Shown: positions 1-8,527, counted from the first letter of the stretch. The stretch is 64,000 bases of DNA from an uncultured Planococcus sp. (GCA_947493585.1 CANLRI010000003.1:62001-126000), one strand, 5' to 3'. Notes: generated by a model not told the origin, from the letters alone. Made by a program: numbers and translations.

Positions 1-633
1 GAACGTCAATTCGTCCATTTTCGCGTCGATAAACCGCTGCTCGCCAACTTCGAGGCCAAACTCGGAAGCAAGGACATAAAAGCCTTTTTTCGTGATGATG
101 CTTTTCCGGTAGCCGAGTTCTAACTCGTCTTTCGTCAAGACCAGTTTTTCTCCCTCTTTCGTCAAGACGGTCGCCTGGACGATGACATCTTTGATCTCGC
201 CGCCATATGCGCCGGCATTCATTGCCATCGCGCCGCCGATCGAGCCCGGGATGCCGCAGGCGAATTCCAAGCCTGTCAGCTGGCGGTCTGCTGCTGCGCG
301 CGATACTTTCTTAATGTCCGCGCCCCCTTGGGCAATCACAGTTGTTCCATTGATCATGATGCCATCCAGCTTCTTGAACGTCAGCACGATTCCACGGACG
401 CCGCCATCGCGGACGACCATATTGGAGCCATTCCCAAGCATCAATAGCGGGATATCATTGTCATATGCGTATTTTACAGTATAAGCTACTTCATCTTCCG
501 TTGTCGGTGCTACAAATATATCGGCCGGCCCGCCCATTTTCGTCAATGTATGCAAATGCAAAGGCTCGTCCATTTTGACGTGATCTTCCGCCACAAAACG
601 GCGCAAATCCGTCAACCAAGTTTCTTTCATCAT
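1..633 (-). CDS. murB: UDP-N-acetylenolpyruvoylglucosamine reductase (partial, C-terminus outside window)
   Basis: MurB reduces UDP-GlcNAc-enolpyruvate to UDP-MurNAc with NADPH and FAD in cytoplasmic peptidoglycan precursor synthesis. The visible 211 codons read from the start at 633 and run off the window edge. They contain the FAD-binding GNGSN motif followed by VVRDGG, and GLEFACGIPGSIGGA and NAGAYGGE blocks typical of the family. There are two adjacent ATGs (633 and 630); an AGAAGGGA ribosome site lies about 12 bases upstream. Only the substrate-binding C-terminal part is missing. Family assignment is firm; subtype cannot be settled without the rest. Confidence 0.93.
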   Translation of the reverse strand, partial: MMKETWLTDLRRFVAEDHVKMDEPLHLHTLTKMGGPADIFVAPTTEDEVAYTVKYAYDNDIPLLMLGNGSNMVVRDGGVRGIVLTFKKLDGIMINGTTVIAQGGADIKKVSRAAADRQLTGLEFACGIPGSIGGAMAMNAGAYGGEIKDVIVQATVLTKEGEKLVLTKDELELGYRKSIITKKGFYVLASEFGLEVGEQRFIDAKMDELTF

Positions 634-738
634 TCCAAGCAAATCCCTTCTAAACTTTTCGCTCTTAATAGTATCCATTTTTCATCATGTTTTGACAAGC
701 GATATTGCCTTGTTAAGGACTAAAGTACGGATAAAATT

Positions 739-768
739 TATCTTTAATTAAAACTATTTTAATTAAAA
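739..768 (+). promoter_or_regulatory. A/T-rich duplicated block upstream of the yceI promoter
   Basis: Two near copies of TTTAATTAAAA, about 16 bases apart and each containing the palindrome TTAATTAA, sit immediately upstream of the -35 box at 773. Position and composition suit an UP element; the duplication and palindromes would also suit a regulator site. Function is inferred. Confidence 0.4.
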
Positions 769-772
769 CCTA

Positions 773-801
773 TTGACTTCGAGATAATATGTGTTTATAG
801 T
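773..801 (+). promoter_or_regulatory. Sigma-A promoter of the YceI gene with MhqR-like half site in the spacer
   Basis: TTGACT (773-778) and TATAGT (796-801) are separated by exactly 17 bases. The element TTCGAGATA (778-786) starts in the -35 box and fills the spacer. It matches the right half of the operator remembered for B. subtilis MhqR, a MarR-type quinone sensor. The same element occurs in the azoreductase promoter at 3954-3982. The promoter is well supported; the regulator is inferred. Confidence 0.75.
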
Positions 802-835
802 AAAGCTAACACATACGAAATTGGAGGAATTACTC

Positions 836-1360
836 ATGAAAAAATGGACAGTAGACCAAGCGCATTCAGAAATCGGATTTTCCGTGAAACACATGATGAT
901 CTCGAAAGTGAAAGGCTCTTTCGCTTCATATGAAGCACAGGTGGAAGCAGATGAGAACAACCTGGAAAATGCATTGATCGATTTCAAAATCGACGTAACA
1001 AGCATCGATACTAATAACCAAGACCGCGACAACCACTTGCGCTCTGCAGATTTCTTTGACGCTGAGCAGCATCCATACATTACGTTCAACGCAACCGATA
1101 TCCGCAAAAAAGACGAGGACGAATATGAACTTGAAGGCGATTTGACGATCAAAGGCGTTACCCGCCCAGCAAAATTCGAAGCTGAATACGGCGGCAAAGC
1201 TACCAACCCTTGGGGCGTTGAAGTTGTTGCATACAACGTCAACGGCAAAATCAACCGCAAAGATTTCGGTTTGACATGGAACCAAGCGCTTGAAACAGGC
1301 GGCGCGCTTGTCGGCGAAGACATCAAATTGAACTTGGAAATCCAAGCAAACCCAGCATAA
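836..1360 (+). CDS. YceI-family (polyisoprenoid-binding-like) protein
   Basis: This 174-residue protein belongs to the YceI lipocalin-like family, whose members bind isoprenoid lipids or quinones. It begins WTVDQAHSEIGFSVKHMM and contains the family pattern of strands with GDLTIKGVTRPAKFE and NRKDFGLTWNQALETGG. There is no signal peptide, as is usual for the cytoplasmic Bacillota forms. ATG at 836 is chosen over an upstream in-frame GTG because GGAGGAAT lies 7 bases before it. It is monocistronic, with its own promoter and terminator. The shared operator with azoR suggests a role in quinone or electrophile stress, which is inference. Confidence 0.88.
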   Translation: MKKWTVDQAHSEIGFSVKHMMISKVKGSFASYEAQVEADENNLENALIDFKIDVTSIDTNNQDRDNHLRSADFFDAEQHPYITFNATDIRKKDEDEYELEGDLTIKGVTRPAKFEAEYGGKATNPWGVEVVAYNVNGKINRKDFGLTWNQALETGGALVGEDIKLNLEIQANPA

Positions 1361-1365
1361 GCATT

Positions 1366-1399
1366 AAAAAAGGAAGCAGCGGCGGCTGCTTCCTTTTTT
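1366..1399. terminator. Bidirectional intrinsic terminator
   Basis: AAAAAAGGAAGCAGC and GCTGCTTCCTTTTTT form a 15-bp stem with a 4-base loop, ending in T runs in both directions. It serves the YceI gene (+) and the Rieske oxidoreductase gene (-), which converge here. Confidence 0.93.
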
Positions 1400-1404
1400 G
1401 CGTT

Positions 1405-2958
1405 TTATATGCCGCCTTCCAATTTTTTCAGCGGTTTTACAGCAGGTCCTTCCAATACCTCCCCGGTGTGCGAGAAGCGCGAGCCGTGACACGGGCAATC
1501 CCAGGAAGTTTCAGCATCGTTCCATGCTACGTCACAGCCCATATGCGTACAGGTCGGTTTGACGAGATGCACTTGTCCGTATTCATCGCGGTAGCCGCCT
1601 GCTTTTTTGCCGTCCACTTTGACAAGGCCGCCCTGCCCTTTTTCCAGGTCGTCGATTGTCTTGGAGGCTTTTTTCAGTTTGCCGCTGACCAGTTCTTTCG
1701 CCACTGATGCATTGTCTTTCAAAAAGCTTGCCGCATCAGCCGTTTTCACTTTCGGTCGCGTCGGATCGAATAGCGCAGCGTATGGGTTGTCACGCCCGAC
1801 GATTTGGTCGGTCAAGATCCGTCCGGCAATGGCACCGTTCGCCATGCCCCATTTATGGAATCCTGTCGCGACGAGAATATTTTCATACCCAGCGGTAATC
1901 GTTCCGACATAAGGGATTTTATCCAAAGTCGTCAAATCCTGCGACGACCAGCGATACGGAATTTCTTGTGCAGCGAAATAATCTTCGCCGAATTTCGCTA
2001 GATTCTCGTAATGCTCCATTGTCTCGACTGAACTTTGGCCTGTGGCGTGGCCATCGCCGCCGAGCAACAGGAGTTTCTCCCCGTCTTCACCAGGCGTAAA
2101 CCGGATGGAGCGGGATGGACTGTCGGCGCTGATGTACATGCCTTCTGGAATCTTGCCTTCTGTCCGGACCGCAATGGCGTAGGAGCGGTTGACTGACAGC
2201 CTCGAGAAATACATGCCGTCGAAATCATTGAATGGATAATGAGTCGCGACGACCACTTTATCGCATGACAGATGAGACAAATTCTCCGTTTGGACCACCG
2301 GGTCTTTTTTGCTCAAGATTTTCATGGCGCGGCTTTGTTCATGGATGTCCACACCCATTTTCTCCATTTCCTTTACGAGGCCGGTCAAGAATTTCACAGG
2401 GTGGAACTGTGCCTGGTTGCGCATAACGAGCGCTTCTGTCACAGGGAATGGCAGCTCCGACTCCTCGCGTGCAAGCCCGCCGTCGATGCCTAGCTGCTGA
2501 TACGCTTCCGCTTCTTTCTCCAATAACTTCACCGTAGAATCTTTCGTCGAATAAATGAACGCATCCCGATGCGAGAAATCGCAATCGATGTTCAGTTCTT
2601 TTGCTGTTTCTTCGATGAATTTCAATCCGGCCATATTGGCTTCGTAATAGAGCTTCGCTTGTTTTTCCCCGGCCAGTTTGATCAATGGCGCATAATACAG
2701 GCCATGCTGAGCCGAAATCTTCGCAGTCGTATAACCCGTGACGCCATCAATTAATTTGCCGGCATCAAGAAGCGTCACTTTCTTTCCTTCTTTCGCCAGT
2801 AGATAAGCGGTGATGACACCTGCGATGCCAGCCCCAACTACTGCAACTTCCGTGGACTTATTGCCTGTAAATGCCGGGTAATCCGGCAGTTCCTTATAGG
2901 CTCTCCAAAAAGACTCCTTCGATTCGGGAATGCGGCTTTGCTGTTCATTTTGAGACAT
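1405..2958 (-). CDS. FAD-dependent oxidoreductase with C-terminal Rieske [2Fe-2S] domain (YhfW-like)
   Basis: The 517-residue protein joins a DAO-type FAD domain to a Rieske domain. Near residue 40 it has the dinucleotide motif VAVVGAGIAGVITAYLLAKEG. The C-terminus carries CTHMGC and CPCHGSRF, the Cys-His/Cys-His ligands of a Rieske cluster. The architecture matches B. subtilis YhfW, whose substrate is unknown to me. It has a strong AGGAGGGG ribosome site and stands alone, converging on the YceI gene. A role in amine or sugar oxidation coupled to electron transfer is possible but not shown. Confidence 0.88.
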   Translation of the reverse strand: MSQNEQQSRIPESKESFWRAYKELPDYPAFTGNKSTEVAVVGAGIAGVITAYLLAKEGKKVTLLDAGKLIDGVTGYTTAKISAQHGLYYAPLIKLAGEKQAKLYYEANMAGLKFIEETAKELNIDCDFSHRDAFIYSTKDSTVKLLEKEAEAYQQLGIDGGLAREESELPFPVTEALVMRNQAQFHPVKFLTGLVKEMEKMGVDIHEQSRAMKILSKKDPVVQTENLSHLSCDKVVVATHYPFNDFDGMYFSRLSVNRSYAIAVRTEGKIPEGMYISADSPSRSIRFTPGEDGEKLLLLGGDGHATGQSSVETMEHYENLAKFGEDYFAAQEIPYRWSSQDLTTLDKIPYVGTITAGYENILVATGFHKWGMANGAIAGRILTDQIVGRDNPYAALFDPTRPKVKTADAASFLKDNASVAKELVSGKLKKASKTIDDLEKGQGGLVKVDGKKAGGYRDEYGQVHLVKPTCTHMGCDVAWNDAETSWDCPCHGSRFSHTGEVLEGPAVKPLKKLEGGI

Positions 2959-3023
2959 GCTGCCCCTCCTTTATTGAATGTTTTGCTTATTGACTGTCTA
3001 CCCCTATGTGGAAATTGCTAACC

Positions 3024-3192
3024 AATAAATGAACGAAGGGCAGCTGAGTTCATTTATTTGCGACGCATCTGCCCTGCAGATGTGGGAGCAAGCGAATGCA
3101 CGAGGCTTGCCTCGGACATTCGTTTGCGAGGCTTGAACAACGTGAAAGTCGAGCAAATAAATGGATAAAGGACAGCTGACTTCATCTATTTG
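3024..3192. repeat. Composite hairpin intergenic repeat (two units)
   Basis: Unit 1 has perfect 11-base arms, AATAAATGAAC (3024-3034) and GTTCATTTATT (3048-3058), around GAAGGGCAGCTGA. GCGACGCATCTGC and a second hairpin (CATCTGC/GCAGATG, 3066-3082) follow. Next comes a nested hairpin whose outer arms are CGAATG/CATTCG and whose inner arms are CGAGG/CCTCG. Unit 2 (3154-3192) has arms CAAATAAATG/CATCTATTTG around a similar AAAGGACAGCTGA core. A related element lies at 52642-52708. No open reading frame is present. The 2959-3268 gap holds this element and the azoR terminator. Confidence 0.75.
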
Positions 3193-3227
3193 ATTGTCAA
3201 AGCTTGAGCCCGTTAATTTGAAATAAA

Positions 3228-3262
3228 AAAAGACGAAAACGCCGAAGCGTTTCCGTCTTTTT
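3228..3262 (-). terminator. Intrinsic terminator of azoR
   Basis: A stem of AAAGACGAAAACGC-type arms with a CGAA loop and a T run lies directly after the azoreductase stop codon, reading leftwards. Confidence 0.85.
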
Positions 3263-3268
3263 CATTCA

Positions 3269-3901
3269 TTACGCGTTTACTTTAGAAAGTGTATTAGCTG
3301 TTTCTTTCACGCGTTCCATGCCGTCTGCAATGATTTGCTCAGCGCGGTCAGGGTACATATTGTGGCCTTCGATGATGACTTCGTCGATATCTGTGATGCC
3401 GAAGAAGTTCATGATAGCGCGAATGTAGTTGACGCTCATTTCGCTAGGCGCCATTTCTGGTGTCGAGTAAACGCCACCGCGTGCGTTCAATATGATGACT
3501 TTCTTCTCTGGAACCAGACCTACTGGGCCTTCTTCCGTGTACTTGAAAGTCATGCCTGCACGGTAAACATAATCGATGAATGTTTGCAAAGCTGCAGGAA
3601 TTGTTTTATTCCACAATGGGAATGCAAAAACGACTACATCAGCATCCATGAATGCGTCCATCGCTTTATTGGCTGCAGTCAAGATGCGCTGCTCGAGGTC
3701 AGTCAATTCTTCTGCCTGTGCGGATTTTTGCATTGCGTCGAAGAAATCTTGGCCGAAATACGGCATGTCTTCTGCGAATACGTCAAACGTGTTGACCTCT
3801 GCATCCGTCTTCAAGTTCTCCATGAATACTTCGTGCATTTTACTTGAAACGCCCTCAGAAGCTGGACGGTTATTGGCTTTTACGACTAAGATATTTTCCA
3901 C
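3269..3901 (-). CDS. azoR: FMN-dependent NADH azoreductase / quinone reductase
   Basis: The 210-residue flavodoxin-fold enzyme reduces quinones and azo compounds by two electrons using NADH and FMN. The start (MENILVVKANNRPASEG), the block VFAFPLWNKTIPAALQTFIDYVYRAG, and the ARGGVYS loop are diagnostic of AzoR/AcpD. The start is GTG at 3901 with AAAGGAG nine bases before it. In B. subtilis the azoR genes belong to quinone-stress regulons controlled by MarR-type repressors. The matching operator repeats upstream support the same logic here. It is monocistronic. Confidence 0.95.
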   Translation of the reverse strand: MENILVVKANNRPASEGVSSKMHEVFMENLKTDAEVNTFDVFAEDMPYFGQDFFDAMQKSAQAEELTDLEQRILTAANKAMDAFMDADVVVFAFPLWNKTIPAALQTFIDYVYRAGMTFKYTEEGPVGLVPEKKVIILNARGGVYSTPEMAPSEMSVNYIRAIMNFFGITDIDEVIIEGHNMYPDRAEQIIADGMERVKETANTLSKVNA

Positions 3902-3953
3902 TTGTAAAACTCCTTTATACTATTAATATTATTCTTTAATTCGAGACTTTTTA

Positions 3954-3982
3954 ATTATAAGTAATTCGAGATACAAAGTCAA
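3954..3982 (-). promoter_or_regulatory. azoR promoter with repeated MhqR-like half sites
   Basis: On the minus strand TTGACT (3982-3977) and TATAAT (3959-3954) are 17 bases apart. TATCTCGAATTAC fills the spacer (3961-3973), and TCTCGAATTA recurs just downstream of the -10 (3937-3946). The two copies are a direct repeat with a 25-bp period flanking the -10. A bound repressor would cover the promoter. The regulator identity (MhqR-like) is inferred from the half-site sequence. Confidence 0.8.
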
Positions 3983-3996
3983 CGCGCTTGCTTGGC

Positions 3997-4710
3997 TTAT
4001 TCGCCGCCGTCGCAGGAATCCCCTGTACAAAAGCTGGTCTTCGCCTTGCCAATCGGTTTCAATGCCGGACGCAAACCTTCTTCTTCGCCGATCTGCTCCA
4101 GCGCTTCAATGAAGGCTTCAAGCGGCTGTGCGCCAGAGATGGCATACTTCCGGTTGACGACGAAAAACGGGACGCCTTGTACGCCAATCTGCCCGGCTTC
4201 TTGGATATCTTGTTCGACTTCGCCCTGGAACTGGTCCGAATCGAGAACTTCGGCTGCTTGCATGCGGTCAAGACCTGCTTTTTCAGCAATCGCCAACAAT
4301 GTCTCTGTATTGCTGATATTATGCGCTCTTTCGAAGTAATGATGCATCAATAGCTCGGTCAGGCGATGTTCCTCACCTTGTGTGGCCGCCCATTTGACGA
4401 GTCGGTGCGCAGAAAAGGTATTGGCATGCGGCATGTTCTCCACGTCGTAATGCAGATCGAACGCTTTCGCCTGTTCTGCCACGCCTGCTGTCATTTTCTT
4501 TGCCCGTTCGAGACTTTGACCCATCTTTTCCGCCAAGTGTTCATAGGCAAATCTGCTGGAGTCTACTGGCGCTTGTGGATCCAATTCGTATGCTTTAAAT
4601 GCAATCTCTGCTTGGCTTTCGTAGCCTGAGCGTACGAGTGCCTGTTCCAATGTGCGTTTTCCTATATAACAGAATGGGCAAACGTAATCTGACCAAACTT
4701 CAATTTTCAT
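3997..4710 (-). CDS. FrnE-like DsbA family dithiol oxidoreductase
   Basis: The 237-residue cytoplasmic DsbA/FrnE-type thioredoxin-fold protein has the redox motif CPFC at residues 11-14 (VCPFCYIGKR). It has the helical insertion and late block GVQGVPFFVVNRKYAISGAQP, with the cis-proline loop VPFF. It lacks a signal peptide, so it works inside the cell, as remembered for B. subtilis YwbO. A second Cys pair, CTGDSC, sits at the extreme C-terminus. It lies just upstream of azoR on the same strand but has its own promoter; no terminator separates them, so read-through into azoR is possible. Confidence 0.9.
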   Translation of the reverse strand: MKIEVWSDYVCPFCYIGKRTLEQALVRSGYESQAEIAFKAYELDPQAPVDSSRFAYEHLAEKMGQSLERAKKMTAGVAEQAKAFDLHYDVENMPHANTFSAHRLVKWAATQGEEHRLTELLMHHYFERAHNISNTETLLAIAEKAGLDRMQAAEVLDSDQFQGEVEQDIQEAGQIGVQGVPFFVVNRKYAISGAQPLEAFIEALEQIGEEEGLRPALKPIGKAKTSFCTGDSCDGGE

Positions 4711-4730
4711 AACTATTCACCTCGCCACTT

Positions 4731-4759
4731 ACTATAGCAATGACATAGATATGCCACAA
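4731..4759 (-). promoter_or_regulatory. Probable promoter of the FrnE-like gene
   Basis: TTGTGG (4759-4754) and TATAGT (4736-4731) on the minus strand are 17 bases apart and lie 21 bases upstream of the start codon. The -35 is weak. Confidence 0.5.
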
Positions 4760-4789
4760 TTTTTTTGCTTGAAAATAATTCCCAGCACA

Positions 4790-4815
4790 AAAAAACTGAC
4801 TCCCATGGGGAATCA
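4790..4815 (-). terminator. Intrinsic terminator of ppaC overlapping its stop codon
   Basis: In the minus-strand transcript, CTGATTCCC pairs with GGGAGTCAG (one G-U pair) and a run of seven T follows. The stem begins within the ppaC stop codon. Confidence 0.85.
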
Positions 4816-5739
4816 GCTTAATGCTTCGGTAATTACCGGAACGATTTGTTTTTTTCTTGAGACGACACCTGGCAAAATCACCCGGTTGTTGACGACGCTC
4901 GATTGGAAAGCAGATTCAATAATGTCTGAACGGCGTCCAAGAACGATCGCTTCCGAATCATTGTTCAAGATATCCGTGACAGCAAAGACAAATAGATCCA
5001 AATTTTTGGCTGCAACTGTATTGCTGATCAGCACTTCCAATTCCGCCTGGCGATCGAGTACTTCTGACACATCGATGGCGTTAACTTGCGCCACTTCAAA
5101 GCGGTGGTCGCCTGCTTCAAATTCTTTGGAATCGAGTGAAATCAAGTCTTCCAGGGTTTTATTGCTCAAATCGGCGCCAGCTTTCAACATGGCAAGGCCG
5201 TACTCCTGAGAATCAACGCCAGCGATATCCGCCAGCTCTTTCGCTGCTTGCATGTCCTGTTCGGTGCATGTCGGGGATTTGAACAGCAAGGAATCCGAAA
5301 TGATCGCAGATAGCATCAATCCCGCAATATCAGCCGGCACTTCGACTGCATGTTCCTTGTAGAGCTTCAATAAAATCGTGGCTGTGCATCCGACAGGCTC
5401 AGCGCGAAAATAAAGCGGATCGGTTGTTTCGAAATTAGCGATCCGGTGATGGTCGATCACTTCGATCACTTGGACGTCCTCGATATCGTCGATACTTTGC
5501 TGGCGTTCGTTATGGTCGACAAGGATGACTTGCTTCACTTCGTCAGACGCGCGTTTCACCAGGCGGGGGTTCGGGGCTTTGAAATGGTCGAGCGCAAACA
5601 GCGTCTCATTGTTCGCTTCACCGAGTCGAATGGCTTCAGCGTCCATTCCGAGCTCTTTTTTTAGATGGGCATAAGCGATTGCCGAACAGATCGAATCGGT
5701 GTCCGGATTTTTATGACCTAATACAAAAACATTTGACAT
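4813..5739 (-). CDS. ppaC: Manganese-dependent inorganic pyrophosphatase
   Basis: This family II pyrophosphatase (308 residues, usual length) hydrolyses pyrophosphate in the cytoplasm and drives biosynthetic reactions forward. It has the N-terminal metal motif [13 protein letters not shown], the DHNE motif, and the DHH signature in [11 protein letters not shown]. The C-terminal DHHA2 domain ends in a [28 protein letters not shown] block, with the substrate-binding SRKKQ. It stands alone between the FrnE-like gene and a divergent acetyltransferase. Confidence 0.97.
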   Translation of the reverse strand: MSNVFVLGHKNPDTDSICSAIAYAHLKKELGMDAEAIRLGEANNETLFALDHFKAPNPRLVKRASDEVKQVILVDHNERQQSIDDIEDVQVIEVIDHHRIANFETTDPLYFRAEPVGCTATILLKLYKEHAVEVPADIAGLMLSAIISDSLLFKSPTCTEQDMQAAKELADIAGVDSQEYGLAMLKAGADLSNKTLEDLISLDSKEFEAGDHRFEVAQVNAIDVSEVLDRQAELEVLISNTVAAKNLDLFVFAVTDILNNDSEAIVLGRRSDIIESAFQSSVVNNRVILPGVVSRKKQIVPVITEALS

Positions 5740-5960
5740 GAATAATGGCCTCCTGGCTTGTGTAGTTTCTGAGATTATTCTATCACAAATTTCTTCTTCA
5801 GAAAAAATCTGCGACTGAAAACCTAGTGTTATCTAGCATTTCACTAACTAAATACGGAAATGATTTTAGAATTATCAGTATTTTTAAAGTTTAGTGTGTA
5901 CTTTAGCATATCTGAATGGTATTATATGACTAACTAATCCTATGATTTTGGAAGGAAGAG

Positions 5961-6767
5961 GTGCCAGTGACTATATTATTGGAAAAGAAATACATTCCCT
6001 TGTCCCATTATTTTCAATCCGCAACAAATTCCAGCATCCGTTTGACCTTCTCGGAGATTGAGCAGATCATGGGCCAGAACTTGCCCAACGCAGCTTACCT
6101 CAACAAAAGCTGGTGGAAAAAATCGAAGCCCCCTGCAAAACATTTCCACGCTTGGATGGATGCCGGCTACCGCGTTGCGGAAGTCGAACCCGACCGCTAT
6201 GTCGTCTTCGAAAAAGCCGATGCCAAGAACACTGCAACCAATACGGAGGCCGAAGATAAAGATATTTTGTTGATCCGCACCGCTGAACACGGGGATGCCC
6301 GTTCGCTGGCCTTGCTCCAAAAAGCCGTGGAGGCGGAATCCGATTTCATGCTTTACGGCAAGGACGAGCGCTCCCTTTCCACGCAGCGTGTCCGCAAACA
6401 AATCATTGAGTGGAAACAAAGCGGCCATTCCGCCATCATCATCGCCGTCTTGAATGGCCAGCACGTCGGCTATTTGATGGTCATCGGCAATGAAGCAAAG
6501 CGGGCCGAACACCGCGCCGCATTGGTCATCGGCCTTCTGAAGGAAGCCCAAGGGAAAGGCATCGCCAAGTCCCTCCTTGAAAAAGCGGAAGACTGGGCCA
6601 AGCAAAAAGGCATTTCCCGCCTGGAATTGACGGTTCTCGAAGCCAATGAGCGCGCCCGCAAACTCTATGAAAAAGCCGGGTTCGAAGCAGAAGGCACACG
6701 CCGCCGCTCACTCATTATCGACGGCAAAGAACACGACGAAATCTACTTGGCCAAGTTTTTGGACTAA
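5961..6767 (+). CDS. GNAT N-acetyltransferase with N-terminal DUF7662-like domain
   Basis: The protein has two parts. Residues 1-85 resemble a small domain also found alone or fused to other catalytic modules (SIRLTFSEIEQIMG and AGYRVAEVEPDRYVVFEK). Residues about 95-268 form a GNAT acyltransferase with the acetyl-CoA pyrophosphate loop EAQGKGIAKSLLEKAEDWA and the NERARKLYEKAGFEAEG motif. The substrate is unknown. Two in-frame GTG starts exist (5961 and 5967) behind GGAAGGAAGAGG; 5967 has the better spacing. The 221-base gap before it is A/T-rich and should hold this promoter and that of ppaC. Confidence 0.85.
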   Translation: MPVTILLEKKYIPLSHYFQSATNSSIRLTFSEIEQIMGQNLPNAAYLNKSWWKKSKPPAKHFHAWMDAGYRVAEVEPDRYVVFEKADAKNTATNTEAEDKDILLIRTAEHGDARSLALLQKAVEAESDFMLYGKDERSLSTQRVRKQIIEWKQSGHSAIIIAVLNGQHVGYLMVIGNEAKRAEHRAALVIGLLKEAQGKGIAKSLLEKAEDWAKQKGISRLELTVLEANERARKLYEKAGFEAEGTRRRSLIIDGKEHDEIYLAKFLD

Positions 6768-6776
6768 GCCAAAATT

Positions 6777-6817
6777 AAAAAATGCCCGCCATTCACTTTT
6801 GAATGGCGGGCATTTTT
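6777..6817. terminator. Bidirectional intrinsic terminator
   Basis: AATGCCCGCCATTC and GAATGGCGGGCATT form a long stem with A and T tracts on either side. It lies between the convergent acetyltransferase and arsB genes. Confidence 0.93.
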
Positions 6818-6828
6818 CGTTGTGTTGA

Positions 6829-8124
6829 TTAATTCAACATCGTTAACCATAGATACAGCCCGGTCAAGGTGATGAACAAAGTCGGGACGGTGAGAATGAT
6901 GCCAACTTTGAAATAATAACCCCAGCTGATTTCGACGCCTTTCGTCTTCAATACATGAAGCCATAAAAGTGTCGCAAGCGAACCGATCGGCGTGATTTTC
7001 GGACCGAGGTCGGATCCGATGACATTGGCATAAATCAAAGCGTCGCGCATGACGCCGTTCGTGTTCGTCTCGGCGATCGCCAAGGCATTGATCATGACCG
7101 TCGGCATATTGTTCATGCCGGACGATAGGATCGCTGCGATAAAGCCCATGCCGATCGTCGCCGCATACAAGCCATGCCCAGCTGTCCATTCAATCGCCTG
7201 GGCGAGAACCGAGGTCAAGCCGACATTGCGCAAGCCGTAGACAACGACGTACATGCCGATCGAGAAGAAGACGATCGCCCATGGTGCGCCTTTTAACACC
7301 GTCATTGTTTCGACGTGCTTGCTGTTGCGCGCAATCGCCAAGAAGATGATCGCGATTGAACCGGCGATCAAGGAAACTGGGATCTCAAGCGATTCGCTCA
7401 TGAAGTAGCCGATCAGCAAGATCGCAAGAACGACCCAAGACAGGCGGAAAATGCGGATATCTTTGATCGCACTATCCGGTTTTTTCAAAACCCCAGGGTC
7501 AAAACGGCCCGGAATGTCTTTTTTGAAGAATAAGTACAGCACAAGCATGCTCGCCAGTATGCTGAATAAGTTCGGAACCACCATATGCAATGCGTATTCC
7601 GTAAAGCCGATGCCGAAGAAATCAGCCGAGACGATATTGACCAAGTTACTGATGACAAACGGCAATGACGCCGTATCGGCAATAAAGCCGGATGCCATGA
7701 TAAAAGGCAAAATCATCGTATCGCGGAACTTCAAGGCCCTTACCATCGCCAAAACGATCGGCGTCAGAATTAGCGCCGCGCCATCATTGGCGAAAAGCGC
7801 CGCTACGACCGCACCAAGAAGCGTGACGAGGAAAAACATGCGCAAGCCACTGCCTTTGGCAAAGCGCGCCATATGTAATGCAGCCCACTCGAAAAATCCG
7901 ATTTCATCCAAAATCAAGGAAATGATGATCAAAGCAACAAAAGTCAATGTCGCATTCCATACGATTCCTGTTACGTCCCACACGTCGCCGAAGTCAACGA
8001 CGCCGAATATCAAGGCGACAACTGCACCCGCAATCGCCGACCAGCCGATCGACAGGCCACGCGGCTGCCAGATGACAAAGAGCAATGTCACCAGAAAAAT
8101 AATAATCGCTAACCAAACATCCAT
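6829..8124 (-). CDS. arsB: Arsenite efflux transporter, ArsB type
   Basis: The 431-residue polytopic membrane protein is of the usual ArsB length, with about 12 hydrophobic segments. It shows family blocks [37 protein letters not shown] and [16 protein letters not shown], plus the late [21 protein letters not shown]. ArsB exports arsenite or antimonite using proton motive force. It follows arsR by 15 bases in one operon. No arsC reductase or arsA ATPase is adjacent, so the operon handles As(III) directly or relies on a reductase elsewhere. Confidence 0.95.
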   Translation of the reverse strand: MDVWLAIIIFLVTLLFVIWQPRGLSIGWSAIAGAVVALIFGVVDFGDVWDVTGIVWNATLTFVALIIISLILDEIGFFEWAALHMARFAKGSGLRMFFLVTLLGAVVAALFANDGAALILTPIVLAMVRALKFRDTMILPFIMASGFIADTASLPFVISNLVNIVSADFFGIGFTEYALHMVVPNLFSILASMLVLYLFFKKDIPGRFDPGVLKKPDSAIKDIRIFRLSWVVLAILLIGYFMSESLEIPVSLIAGSIAIIFLAIARNSKHVETMTVLKGAPWAIVFFSIGMYVVVYGLRNVGLTSVLAQAIEWTAGHGLYAATIGMGFIAAILSSGMNNMPTVMINALAIAETNTNGVMRDALIYANVIGSDLGPKITPIGSLATLLWLHVLKTKGVEISWGYYFKVGIILTVPTLFITLTGLYLWLTMLN

Positions 8125-8139
8125 TTCAGTTCCAACTCC

Positions 8140-8478
8140 TTAATTGCAATTCACTTTCTTGCCTTCTGCTATGAGCGATTCCACTGTGCGTTCGGGTTCG
8201 GGCAGCATCGCAAGAAGCGTTGACAGCACCTCGAAAAGCCCATGTTTTTCATTGAGCGACCAGATCGTCCAGCGCCCGCGCTTTTCTTCACAGATCCATC
8301 CCGCCTGCTTGAGTTTGCGCATATGCTGGCTGATGGCCGGCTGCGACATATCCAGCAGTTCCGTGAATTCACAGATGCACAATGCCTCTTTCGATAGGTA
8401 TTTCAAAATCAACATGCGGGTTTCGTCGCTTACCGCTTTCAAGCTTTGTTCCATTTGTTTATAGTCCATTTCAGTCAC
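8140..8478 (-). CDS. arsR: ArsR-family metalloregulatory repressor
   Basis: This 112-residue winged-helix repressor leads the arsB operon. Residues 10-75 hold the helix-turn-helix (SKEALCICEFTELLD then SQPAISQHMRKLKQAGW). The sensor helix has CIC where E. coli R773 ArsR has CVCDLC, so only two of the three classical arsenite-binding cysteines are present. Another Cys lies in the wing (WICEEKRG) and one at the C-terminus (NCN), and either could complete a site. It likely represses its own promoter at 8499-8527 until arsenite binds. Confidence 0.93.
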   Translation of the reverse strand: MTEMDYKQMEQSLKAVSDETRMLILKYLSKEALCICEFTELLDMSQPAISQHMRKLKQAGWICEEKRGRWTIWSLNEKHGLFEVLSTLLAMLPEPERTVESLIAEGKKVNCN

Positions 8479-8498
8479 CTCTTTTTGGCAATGGGTTT

Positions 8499-8527
8499 AT
8501 TATATAAGCAATCACTTATGTATGCAA
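8499..8527 (-). promoter_or_regulatory. arsRB promoter with operator-like dyad
   Basis: TTGCAT (8527-8522) and TATAAT (8504-8499) on the minus strand have 17-base spacing. ATAAGCAATCACTTAT (8504-8519) lies between them, with complementary ATAAG/CTTAT ends. This is the expected position for ArsR to block RNA polymerase. The promoter is clear; operator use is inferred. Confidence 0.8.

Noticed and set aside
2569-2754. Small plus-strand frames opposite the Rieske oxidoreductase gene
   Set aside because: Several short frames, all antisense to one firm gene and without start signals.
3335-3847. 170-codon frame opposite azoR
   Set aside because: Antisense to a firm gene, with no recognisable protein pattern.
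5976-6605. 209-codon minus frame opposite the GNAT gene
   Set aside because: Antisense shadow without start signals.
7451-8143. Long plus-strand open frame (230 codons) opposite arsB
   Set aside because: It is rich in Lys/Thr/Ile with no ribosome site and lies fully antisense to a clear ArsB gene; it is a codon-bias shadow.
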